Below the pieces are notes generated by a model. It had not been told where the DNA came from and did not search any database. It was given only the letters and a program-made list of their open reading frames with translations. A DNA stretch of 64,000 nt from Mytilus edulis (Eukaryota; Mollusca; Bivalvia; Mytilida; Mytilidae). Below are positions 1 to 11,159 of this stretch, piece by piece. How positions within the stretch are numbered: the first letter of the stretch is position 1; every line of letters begins with the position of its first letter. Both the position numbers and the translations under genes were made by a program. Location: the NCBI RefSeq assembly GCF_963676685.1, contig NC_092354.1:70358178-70422177 (forward strand). The letters run 5' to 3'.

Positions 1-2355
1 ACATTTCATGAACCATTATTAGAAAAATAGACTCCTAAGTGCTTGACTTTTCGACTTCATGTAGTTATTCATGTTTAAAGTTGGGTGATAAGGTTTTGTA
101 TATTCAGGGAAAAAGTCTTGATTTCAGTTTTCTTGGGGTTGAATTTTATAAGCCATTTCTTGGACCATTCGTTAATTTTATTCAAATCGCCATTTAGAAT
201 TTTAAAAGCGGCCTCTATTGGATTATCAACAGATAAATATAGACTTGTATCGTCAGCAAAAATCTTTATTTGGGCTTTAATATTAGTGACTATGTCATTA
301 ATAAATACCAAAAACAAACGGGAACCTAATATAAAACCTTATTGGACACCAGCATTAGTAGAAAACCAGTCAGAATTTGAACAATTTATAACTGCTCTTT
401 GAGACCTTCAATTCAAATAGTTTTCTCTCCATTTAAGTAAGTTTCCTGATATACCATATCTCTATAATTTAATGAGAGGACCTTTATGACAATCTCATTA
501 AAACGCCTTACTTATGTCACAGAACACAAACCGTATTTCTTTGCCTCTTTAATTTCCAAAGCTTTACCAAAATCATTCGAAATGTCTACTAACTGATTTA
601 CAGCAGAGTCCCCCCTGATGAAGCCAGACTTGTTTTTGCGTTAGAATATTATTAAGCTTAGGTAATAATAAATATGTCTATAAATACAGCGTTCCTTACA
701 TGTTGATAAGACAATGAGAAGAGACATAGGTCTGTAATTGTTTACTTCGTTAGGTGAACTATTTTTAAAAACAGGTATGATATAAGTTTTTTTTCCATTG
801 GCTAGGAAATTCGGCTTTCCTTAACGACAAATTAAATAATTTGCAAAGAAGAAATTTTATGACCGATGCACCTTCTTTTAATAAGCTTTGATTTAACATG
901 TCAAATCCAGATGCTTTAGAAGGATTTAGAACATTCAAGTCATCCTCAATTTCAATTTCGTTTAATTGTTAGCAGCACCGTTAAGGTTATTCAAGTGTTG
1001 GGCCTCTATGTCGGTTAAATTAGATTATGAAGCAAAGTAAGAGTTAAATTCATTTGCTTTTTCGTTATCATCAAAGATTAATGTTCCGTTTCGTTTAATA
1101 GGTGGTATACCACTATCGCTAGGTTAAATACCAGAAAATTGTTTCACTTTTTTCCACCAGTTTGTGCTTGACAGATTGTCATTCATAATTTTGTTTATAA
1201 GGTTACAATTTATTGTAATCTTCTTTAGATTTTCAGGTACTTTGTATTTTATTTTTTTAATCTTATTCCACTTAAATCAATTTGCCTTTCTGTGATTTCT
1301 AAAAAAAAATTCCTAATTATTTTTTAAAATAATTTTTTAGCCATACAGGGCTGTTTTTTCGAACTGTAATAATTTTATTGGAGATAATTATAGCAGCTGC
1401 TTGAAGTATTGTATTTGTTATATTCTCATTTACTTTGTCTATACTTTCGGATGGTATTATCGTGTCCTAGTCCGCTTCACGCAAGAGTATTTCTAAATAA
1501 ATGATAATCGACTTTGTCATATAACCATATAAAGCTTTAGTGGAGTTTTAAGAAGTTCAAAAAGCCAATAACTGGACAGTGATACCGAATTTGGTCTGTT
1601 AACGGTTGGCCAACGCAACAGTACGAAATCTCATTTACGTTACTTGTCATTGTTAGGTCTATTAGTGAAGTAGAACTTTCGGTAACATGTGTTGGTTCCT
1701 CAATCATTCGGCTAAGCTGAACTGGTTTAGTAAAGCTTTGATTATTTTAGACTTAGAGATATTCAGTTGTTTCTCGTTGAAGTCCCCTGAGACTCTAATA
1801 TTATCTTTGTTTTCATTTAAGGCAATATCTAAGCTTGTTTCAACTTTATCCCATGTTTCGTGTCCACTATTTGGGGGAATGTAAAAAGTACCAAATAAAA
1901 TATTTTTGTTTTGCACTTTTAGATAGCTTCAAGCTCGTCAAATTCGAACCCAGAACGACGGTCCCTTTCAGATTTTGAGAAACCCTCTCACGACGGAAAG
2001 GAATGTGAAAGTATAACAAGTTTATTGAATCGTCAGTATGACTACTATTAAAGAAAGACTCAGTAAATGCTAATATATCGAATTCTTCATATTCAGTTGC
2101 AATTAGATCTATGTTAGGAGCTAAACTCTAGATATTTAAATATAGGAAAGATAAAGATTTCAAGATTAAATTTTTAAAATTTGACAAGTCGTTCGATTTG
2201 ATAGAACTATCTTGCGATGCTTCGTAATCAGATGGACCTGGATTTGTTTCTATGCCACCAAGGATCAGTAATATTTGTAACACAAGTAGTATAAAGGAAA
2301 CGCCAAATATTTCTACACTTTGTTGCGTACGTACTTCAAAAATCAGATGAATCAA
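1..2355 (-). pseudogene. CR1/L2-like LINE ORF2 (2A-like leader, endonuclease, reverse transcriptase), decayed, cut by window edge
   Basis: Read on the minus strand, ORF2 starts near 2355 with a hydrophobic leader and a 2A-like peptide. Endonuclease pieces follow at about 1700-2100, including FYIPPNSG and the GDFN metal-binding motif. The reverse transcriptase ends the visible part, with an INDIV segment and the catalytic FADDTSLY motif at about 75-320. The last bases before the edge still read as RT thumb (VKHLGVYFS), so the 3' part lies outside the window. Frameshifts and stops interrupt every domain, for example a stop inside the VPQG-type motif near 350, so no functional protein can be made. 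The FADD motif, the endonuclease-RT order and the 2A leader fit CR1/L2-clade LINEs as known from molluscs and echinoderms. The clade assignment is inference. Confidence 0.8.
2233..2259 (-). other. 2A-like ribosome-skipping motif at the start of LINE ORF2
   Basis: The minus strand encodes GGIETNPGP directly after a leucine/isoleucine-rich stretch, 30-40 residues from the ORF2 start. The NPGP tail and the upstream hydrophobic helix are the hallmarks of 2A/2A-like peptides, which cause ribosomes to skip one peptide bond. Such motifs are known at the N terminus of ORF2 in CR1- and L2-type retrotransposons of invertebrates. The position before the canonical E-x-NPGP has G-I instead of the usual D-V/I, so skipping efficiency is uncertain. 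Confidence 0.8.
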
Positions 2356-3518
2356 CTAATCAACTCATCATAGATAAAACGAGTGCCAACGCTTGGGATT
2401 TGTTGTTACTGGTAGCTTCAGCATGATACAAAAAATATCAAGTAAAGAGAGTTTTCCTTTTAGTCCTATACTTTTTTTTAAATTGCCGATTCTCATGCGA
2501 TATTGCTCATTGCTCACTCCCAGTGTACTATATTACTCCTGTATCAGGGATTATGTCGCACTGAGAACGGTTAAGTCGTAAGAATATACTCTTTCAAAAG
2601 AATATATGTACAAAATTGAGGAAAAAAAAATTAAAAAATTGTAAGAACTGAAAAATACAAGGAAGAACGGTAATGCTATATACAGGTACATGATATTTAA
2701 GGAGAAATGGATGATATTGAAGGAGGTTTAATTATTATACAGTGGTAATTAACTAGTTTATATCATTGTACAGTTAAGCAGTTCTATTCACTATTTCACC
2801 TTGACACTGTTGATAAATGTTACGCATGATTGGTGTTTTTTACTACGTTGATTTTGCAAGATCACAAAAAAAATAAATGAGTCTGAAACAAAAACGAAAA
2901 ACAATAATGTGGTTGTATATGAACACTTCTTAATCATGTTGTATAAATGTACCAAAGTAAACTTTTGTTGTAGTCTTACGGTTCAACGTACATTATAGTT
3001 GCGGATATCAGTATGAAGGTGCTATTATCCGTATATCAACTTACGATAACGTGGCAAAAATGGTTTATAAAAAAGGATATCTATCATGATGACATTGGCA
3101 ATTTTGAGAGAGACATATTAAATAATCGCTGTTAAAAAGATAGAACTTTGTACAATTAATTACTGATTAGATAAGAGACCGTAATAGTAGTGCTAAGGAA
3201 ATAATGTACGACCTCATGGTATTAATACTGAGACTATGACTTCAAAGAGGAAAACATGTCAAAGTAAGCTATATAAGATACAAATATAAATCATAAAGAA
3301 CACATGAGTTGTCAGGATTGGCCGTTGGCGCCGGATTATTTGGCGGCTTCAGATTCGGCATGTGTTATAAGTTTGTCTTTTGGAGCTTGTCGAGATTCTG
3401 TTTCAAGCCGCCTATCTCTAGTCTGGAGCTCAAGTCGGTCAAGAAAGTTTATAGTCCCTGGATAGCAGTACAGAGAGCAGAACTCCAAAAATGCGGTCAT
3501 AGTATTGACAATGTGTAC
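2356..3518. other. Spacer between LINE ORF1 and ORF2 remnants
   Basis: Too long for a normal CR1 ORF1-ORF2 spacer. On the minus strand about 3290-3518 still reads as polar, coiled-coil-like sequence that may be the C-terminal tail of ORF1 after its present stop. Nothing is recognised in 2360-3290, which is AT-rich and may be an insertion into the element. Confidence 0.4.
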
Positions 3519-4095
3519 TTAATCTTGATTGTCTTTGACTAGGATTTTTCCGTCGACTGACCACGTATCTGTGATCATGCGTTCGATTTTGATTTTCCTT
3601 GCTTTATAATCAAAATTATTGCGCCTTTTTGTTAGGTCTTCATTCATATGGATTTCTTTGCTTTCACGCTTTTCCTTCAGATGCCGTTTACATTTGAATA
3701 TCCGTTTCTTTATTGCTGGGTCCCTTAATCTGACGATAATTTGTCTTTGTACTGTGTTATGACTGTTCCCTGGACTACTTCGTGGGGTGCCTATTCTATG
3801 CGACCGAATTAAGTCTCCCTCTTGGTAGTTACTATCAATTGGTCTCAATAGTTTCGTTATGTAGTCTTCTCTAATTTTCATCATTGCCACCGTCCGGCAT
3901 ACCCTTAATGCATTGAAGGTCCCGGCAACTATACTGTTCTACTGAATCTAAGTCATCGCGCAGTTTTTTTCGGTTTTCTTTAGTAAGAGTATCAATTTCT
4001 TGTTTGTATTGATTTATTGTAGCCTTGATAGTATAGTCAATCTCTCCGTGAAGCATATCTTTCAATTGCATCGCTATATATGCGACAGGGAACAT
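3519..4095 (-). pseudogene. LINE ORF1 remnant (RNA-binding, coiled coil + RRM-like)
   Basis: Two overlapping minus-strand reading frames (4095-3871 and 3890-3519) are joined by one frameshift near 3880. The first is a charged coiled-coil segment. The second has the layout of LINE ORF1 proteins: a GDLIRSHRIG motif, RQIIVRLRD (the RNP-like strand), a basic segment with KRRNNFDYKARKIK, and a final domain. ORF1 proteins bind the element RNA and form trimers. It lies upstream of ORF2 in the same orientation, so both belong to one old element. No intact start is seen; the region 4096-4330 may hold the lost N terminus. Confidence 0.65.
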
Positions 4096-4330
4096 GTGAA
4101 CGTTTGGGATGTAGGTTCTGATATGGATTGATGTTCAAGAGAGCTTAGACTGGCTGCCACTGCAGAATGGTAGATTACTGACGGATCAATATGGACAGGT
4201 GACGAACATGTGTCGATCTCGTTTGTTGATGAGATAATGTAATTTTTATTTTGATCTTGTTGAGGTGGTGTTGGTCTACTGTCTCTTTGTAGTCGTTTAG
4301 ATTTTTCAGGGGTCTAAATTGACCTTATGT

Positions 4331-5884
4331 TAATACACCAAATTGTAACTTTTGTTTTTCGGTCTATTTGTTAATGTTGTTTTTGTTTATATATCTTACA
4401 CAAGTGTTGGATATATGCCAGGTGATTAAATTGAGTTGGTACAATGTATTTGTAAACTGAATAGAACTCACATGAACAAAAATGAAATATCCAATACACT
4501 GAATTCCAACTGTTTATATCATTTTTCAAATATCAATCATCACTAAAAATGTCATCCTGAGTTCCAAGAAGATAAAACAGAATCAAAGATGAAGGAAATT
4601 GTGTTGTTTTCCATATCCGAGAAGTATGCATGATTTGATAGTAAAACTTAAAAGGACAGAGTGCACATTTTTGCCGTATATATACCTGTGATAAAATTAT
4701 CATTAGACGTTTAATAGCAGATCCCTGCTTATCAATAATAAAACGTCTATACTACTGCCAATGATAATAATAGATATTATTGTTATATTTGTTCAGGTGA
4801 AGGTAATACACATACAAATACAAAAAATATTTAGAATCTTAGCTAAATACAACCTAAAGATATAGTTATGGCTGTGACGTTAAGGGCATACAATACAGTT
4901 ACATGGGAGGTAATGACGTTGCTAACATAAATTGTTATTTTCGCGACGTCAAACTATGACTTATCGGGGAAAAAATCAGTTTTTGACTGATTTTTATCAT
5001 TCAAACTTATCTAACTTGAAAACGAGTTCATGAACCCCTCTTTTTACAATAGCCATTTAGTTTGATTACGCGAGAAGATTATGTGTTTCATGAAAACGTA
5101 AATAGTGCAATTTTCTTTAATTTGATAAATATTCAGCAAAAAATGATGTTTTTTTTTTCTACATTCATGAACATTTGATAAATATGAGTTATTTCTGAAT
5201 AAAAAATGTATAATTGTTTAAGATACTTATAAAATACAGAAAGTACAAATTATTTAACAAAAAATAGTTTGTGTTTATCTTTTAAAACAAAAAAGTTATG
5301 TCTTTCTTTTGAAAAGGAAAATACGGTCACTAATCAGAATTTTGAGCAAATATACAAAATTTCGCCCTTATTTTACTCAAAAAGTAGCACATGAAGGTAT
5401 ATTGTTTATTACATATTTAATTTAATCAGGTAAAAAATAGTCTATATGGAAATTTTTATCAAAATGTAAATACTGGATCAAAACTGTAGCATATGCCCTT
5501 AAGTAAACCTAACGCCTTAAACCATGGATGATCGATGAAAGCATAAAACATTTTCCAATGAGGTCATTATTGTGGTTATAATAAAATTATCGTCTTTCAA
5601 TAATTTGGTTCTATGAATCACAGCTTAAAAAAATCGTATAAAAAAAGCAATCTTATAAAATATGAAATCTGCATTTTACATTGGTCTGACATTTCATTTA
5701 TTTGACTAATGACGAATTTTTTAAGAAAATACGGTTATATTTTCAATATTTTTATTGACTTACATTAATCTGTTATAAAATTATTTCATATATTTATTTA
5801 CAGATTCAATATAATAATGTGTTTTGTAGAAAAAATATTTCAAGTCATCATAACAAATTTTTTATCATAAAAAGAATATTTATT
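4331..5884. other. AT-rich intergenic DNA, no gene seen
   Basis: No open frame of note, no RNA gene and no clear repeat boundary. It lies downstream of the 3' end of the minus-strand HSPA12-like gene. An AATAAA sits at once after that gene's stop codon (5879-5884 on the plus strand reads TTTATT). Confidence 0.5.
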
Positions 5885-8800
5885 CTAGATAAAATCATAA
5901 ATTGTAAAAGATGTTTCGCAATCTTTACCTGATTCTTTATCAATATCAGTTATATTCAGTTCTGTTTCTCCAAAATGGAAAATGATCGTGACTTCTCGTA
6001 AATGTTTTGTAGGATTTGGAATTTCTACTTCGACGACACCAAGTTTAACGCATGTTCCATCGTCTGTAAATTGTACATTATCCTGATGGGTGTAAAATAT
6101 AGGCAGTCTATGCGCATACTGATACGCATTTGACGTAGTAAACGTTTGCCTTATCTTCATTCCTATTGGAATCGATCGATTTGCCGGCATAAAAGTATGA
6201 AAAATGTTCTCACAATGTGGTATTCCATCTATATAAACCCTCCTACGAAATTCGTCTGTTAACGAATTAAATGACCTAATAATTTCCACACCATAGGTAC
6301 ATCTTGTTACGCGAGATGATATTGCATTGAGTTGATATCTAAATAAAACAGCTCCTTTAAGAACGGCCAAACCTGCCTCTTCCGGTACAATAACATAGCG
6401 GTCCGAGAAAGCAGATTTCACTGCCTCCTGTATCAAAGCACACTCAGCGAATCCTACAACCAATAAGATATGCGAGATATTTTTAGCCTCGTTTTCGTCT
6501 AACACAGTCTTTATCAAACTACTAATACTATTTATTGTAGGTTTAAATAAAGATTTAGTAAACTTTACCTCTATTCGCAATTTGTCATTTTTTAATTGAA
6601 TGCTAGAAGCTATTGGACACAATGCTACGACTTCTTCAATACTCTTCAGATATTCCGATTTACAGAAATTATCCAAAACTATGTTTGGAATAGAAACATT
6701 AACTAATCCTGATTTATTTGGAGTTATTGTTCTTTTAACGTTTTCAAAACACCTGATCAAACTTAAATAAGAATCGGGGGATTCCTGTTTTAACTTGTCT
6801 ATCACTTGCTGTCCAAATATGTCTGCCATCATCTGCATGAACTCTTTATCAACAGACGTCCCTCCACAGTTATTGCCAGAAGCTTTTGATAGCTCTTTCA
6901 ATGTCCCATCCGGAAGCTTTTCGTGAGCTGTGATGTCTACAGTGCCTCCTACAAAAATGTCATTAGAGACGTAAATTATATTGTGATATCATTGTTAATC
7001 ATTCATTGGTAAGTTAAAGTGCAAAAAATATGTAAATATAGATTATTTTCAATATACTAAAATGCTGAAATTAAATACGAGTTTACATACTGTTGTTGGT
7101 AGTATAACATATATCTAAGTAAAATCAAATACAAACAAAAATTAGGTCTGTACATAGTTCTGATTACATTTCATGGTATGACAATACTTATGGTCCTTTT
7201 TTTTATTATATCAGCTGTTTATTGTTTCTATACGGTTTGTTGCTCTTCAGATACTTTGCCTACGAGTTTCACATTTATGGCCAAAATACACGAGTGGTGC
7301 GGTAAACTCTGCGTCGTTTTGTGTCATCATTGCTTTTGAATATTCCTCACTCGTGTAAATATATATAATTGCATCTTTTTGTAAAGAAAACATCAAAATC
7401 AATAACATTATTTAGGTTCCACGAGTGTTTGTATCGATCTCATTTCTGATCAATTCAAATTTTTCGAAACTGTTCTCCCTTACTCATCTGCATTTAACCT
7501 CACTATTTTTGTCCATGTAACTATAGCCTTACCTCCAAGGTCTACGACCAGGTATTGACAATCAGTGTTAACTATGTCTAAGCTGCCTGGTGGTGGATAT
7601 GTCTGACAATATATTGACGCTGCTTCAGGTTCTAGCGCTAAAGTTAACTTGTCCTCTGCAATTCCAGCCTGTATTAAAAGATTGAAGTGGAATCTGTCAT
7701 TTTTAAAGCATGCTTGCTAAACATTTGTATTTTTTGATTCATTATAACAGATGAAAATGCATTCTGCAAAAAGGTTAATTAAAATCTTGTGGTTGTTTAT
7801 TTGTTGTCATTGTGTAAGTATAAATCTTCTCTGCTCTATTGAACTTGATTTGAAACGTCTAAATGTCAGGTTAGTCTTCTCATATTCAACACACAAAAGA
7901 AAATAGATAATACAGTATGTCCATGCTTTTGACAGGATTTATGTAACAGTTTGTTCTTCTATTTGCCTTTGTATCCTTTGGAATATTTTAAAATATGAAT
8001 TTAAGGTACACTCTTTAGTTGTTGTTTCCTCCACAATTTTAATGTTATGTAATATTGACCATATACTCTTTATTTGACAGACTGACACCAGAAAGGAATA
8101 TTGAAATGCAGATGCCAGTGATTATAAAAAAATAAATCCACAGAATGAATAGCATACGCACCATTTCAGCACCTTTTCGCATAAACAGTTTCGCTGTATC
8201 AGACCATATTGCGGGTACGGTTAGTATCCAGTTCGTATCATCGTCTAATGTGATGTTCTTCACAAGTAGAGTTTGCGACATGTGATCTTTTAGCGCTTGG
8301 ATAGACAACGAGAACACCTCTACTGCTGGCAGTGTCTGACCTCTGACATCTTCTATTAGCATGCCCATAGAGATTGACTGTAAGTATAGACAAGATGTTA
8401 ATGATAGGATAGTTTGTCCGGTGGCAAAATATGACATAATACATCTGAAGGATTGGTTAACGAAAAGACGTTGGTCCGGGGTAAAGAGTTGGCAAATGAA
8501 TTTATTGAATAGGATGGTTTGTAAACAGAACTTCGCTAACTATTGGCTTCTCGTAATGGTATTTCTAGAACTTACTTACATAAAGCATATTCACAGAACA
8601 AATCAAATTGATGATCCAGATATACAACCAAAGTACGCAAGTATATGACTGCTTATGTATACAAAACAATTAGCCAAACGGATGCCGCACTATGGCGTAG
8701 CATTTATAATATATAGAACAAATCGAGTGGACCACAAGTAATCCTTTTTGTCTTACTAAACTGAAATAAACCTCTACTGATTAAATAACTGTATTGGCCA

Positions 8801-9547
8801 TTTGAAGCAACGTAATTTGCTAAACTATCTCATTCACTAGATATTAGATATTGGAAGACGTGTTCAACATCAGATGCAGGGTCTGTTGTTTACCTTCCAA
8901 GATCACCTCAAATCACTTCAAGTTTTTGTTGTGGTACAAGTTGCTTAGTATTATGATTTCTATGTTGTGTTTTGTGTTTTCGTCGTTTTATTGATATGGC
9001 ACTGATTTCGACTTCCGAGTTTTTAGTATATTTCGTCTCTCCTTAATCTTAAATTATCAAAGCTTTTCTATTAAGGGATTTTAGATAGTTGAGTTGAGTT
9101 GCTTAAAGTGAATATCTTTTAATCAAATTGGATTGCACGTAAAAAAAATCAAACGTCTATTTTTTTTATTTTTTTTTTCATTTCCAATTATTGAATGTGA
9201 AAAATACTTTTTGTGTATACATTTTATGTGACTTTGTTCTAAATTACCTGGTTCTCGTGCAGGTTCATTTTAAACCTATAGAAATAATAATATTCGTCCT
9301 CTTCGCCATCCATGACGATATCGGTGTATCGGTTTTCAGCTTCATAGCCAAAGGACACGATTTCCTTTTCTTTTGTTAGCAGTAAACACGTGGGTGTCTT
9401 CAATGATACTGATTCTCTGATCCCAGCATTCCAGGCTTGGTTTGATTGTATTTGTACTTCCGGTAGTTTTGTTTTTAAATGTGATACCGAGAAGGCATAT
9501 CCTGAGTAGGTAGTCCCAAAGTCGATGGCTGCGACATAAACCGACAT
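5885..9547 (-). CDS. HSPA12: HSP70 family member 12-like chaperone/ATPase, copy 1 (4 coding exons, 571 aa)
   Basis: Exons on the minus strand are 9547-9248, 8377-8162, 7668-7533 and 6948-5885, giving 571 residues. All introns are GT-AG and the phases fit. Residues 9-16 are the first phosphate motif (DFGTTYSG). The second (DLGGGTVDIT) is split by the last intron, as in the neighbouring paralogue. EPEAAS near 185 and GAVLF near 410 are typical of HSPA12, an atypical HSP70 branch without the usual substrate-binding C terminus. The adenosine motif reads LLVVGFAEC, where copy 2 and the family have LLVGGF, so nucleotide binding may be altered. An acceptor (CAG) sits 2 nt before the ATG, so a 5' UTR exon lies upstream. 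The gene is divergent from copy 2. A role in stress or immunity is inferred from the bivalve family expansion only. Confidence 0.92.
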
Positions 9548-10751
9548 ATCTGTATGATAAAACATAATTTTACATGAAACACTGGAGAAATCAAAAATAG
9601 CAAGGACAAGAAGGGGCTAAAACTACTACTCAGTTCGATATGTACATTTTCTATCTTTGATGATGATAATTCCGCCTTTTGCTTCACGACATGTATTTTG
9701 TTTTAATTGATAGACTAATTGAGTATTTCTACATTGTAAAACTTTAATTACAATTAGTTACCGTTCTTTTTTTATTATGACATAAAATTAGTGTTACATG
9801 AAAATAAACGAATAGGTAGTTGGTAGTTATGAAGTTAACGTTCATACATGTACATACAACATTATTAACCATGTCAACCTCAAGAGTTATTTAAACATTT
9901 AGAATGTTGGTTAAAGAAAAAATTTACTTTTAGTTTCGTTTTACAGAAAAAATCTATTTCAACAAACTTTCAATCAATTGAGTTTAAAATGAAATGCATT
10001 AAAAAAGAAATATTTACCTTGCGTAGTCTTACTAACAAAATAATGATTACTATGATACTTAGACCATCTAGTTGATTTCAATTTGTCCACAAATAAACAA
10101 CGGTTTTACAAATTTCCTTTGAAGAAAAACTGTTCTATATTTAGATGTATTACATAATAATTGGGAATTTTAAATCAGATAACATAAAATTTTCAGAAAG
10201 TCCGTTTTCTTCAGATTTATATTTGAATGAAATCAAAGGAAAACTGATAAATATATATAATAAGAAGTAAGTAGCATTAAGTCATTGTTAGTAGACACAT
10301 TGAATTTTGAAACTTCATAATTGTTTAAAAGAAAAAATGTACCCAACTTATTTAAATTTGTACAAACTTTAAAAATTTCAATATTCCATCATTGCACATG
10401 CGCGTATCAATATATCTAAATAATGTAGTTTTCTAAATGAAATCAACGGACAAAATCAAACTTGCCATGGAAAATCCTTTTTTTCGTTTTTGTCCACGTA
10501 AAAGTCCCTCTTTTTGTAGAATCAATTTTAAAATTTAGAAATAAGGATGAAAATCAAGACAAGCAAAAAACAAGCAATAGAAATATATGGTAAGATGGAG
10601 ACCCGTTTATAATAGCAGGAAAGAATTTTTTAAAACTCTAATAATGACCCTGATACGAAAATAAGGTCATGAGTGAAGAACATTCATTGCTGATGTTGTG
10701 AATAATAACATGAAAATATCAAGCTGGAATTTTACTTTCACTTTGACTATG
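9548..10751. other. Intergenic space between divergent HSPA12-like genes
   Basis: It should hold the promoters and 5' UTR exons of both genes, but no TATA box or full heat-shock element could be assigned. Only one GAA-CA-TTC half pair occurs (10678-10685), which is too little for a heat-shock element of three units. The segment is AT-rich. Confidence 0.4.
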
Positions 10752-11000
10752 TAAGGCCAAATAAAAAAGTATGTGTGGTTCCAGTTACATCTGAAAAAAA
10801 GTTAGGGTAGGTAGGTAGGGATTTTTTTTTTTTTTCATTTTATGGGGTTTTTTTTCATTGAGTCTATGGGAGCAACATTCTAACTTTAACAGTGCTGAAT
10901 GAAAAATGACAATAAAATCTTTAGGGTAGGCTATTTTTAAGCCGAAAACGTAGGGACGGTAGGGTTACTGGAACCACACATATATTTTTTTTGGCCTAAT
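10752..11000. mobile_element. Foldback/MITE-like element between the HSPA12-like genes
   Basis: The ends are inverted copies: the left reads GGCCAAATAAAAAAGTATG then TGTGGTTCCAGTTAC, and the right is its reverse complement with small changes (10963-11000). The interior has a TAGGTAGGTAGGG motif and long T runs. It ends about 160 bp before the copy 2 start codon and may affect its promoter. Confidence 0.6.
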
Positions 11001-11159
11001 ATTCAATGACCTATTTTAACATTGATCGTATTAGATATCTCTTTTTATTTCATTTAAGGACAAATATATGTTTTTTATTACCGTAGAAATCAACCTGTAG
11101 AGGCAGTTGAAGATCAATAACCGAGGTCCATCAGACACATACTCAGAGACATTATTACC

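Noticed and set aside
2233-2259. 2A motif as sign of an integrated RNA virus
   Set aside because: The surrounding frames are LINE endonuclease and RT; 2A-like motifs are known in such LINEs.
3309-3542. Plus-strand frame of 77 codons
   Set aside because: Antisense shadow of the LINE ORF1 tail.
8238-8648. Frames overlapping HSPA12 copy 1 exon 2 in other frames and on the other strand
   Set aside because: The exon with proper GT-AG borders and family motifs explains this DNA.
10676-10690. Heat-shock element upstream of HSPA12 copy 2
   Set aside because: Only one GAA/TTC pair with no third unit; expected by chance in this much AT-rich DNA.
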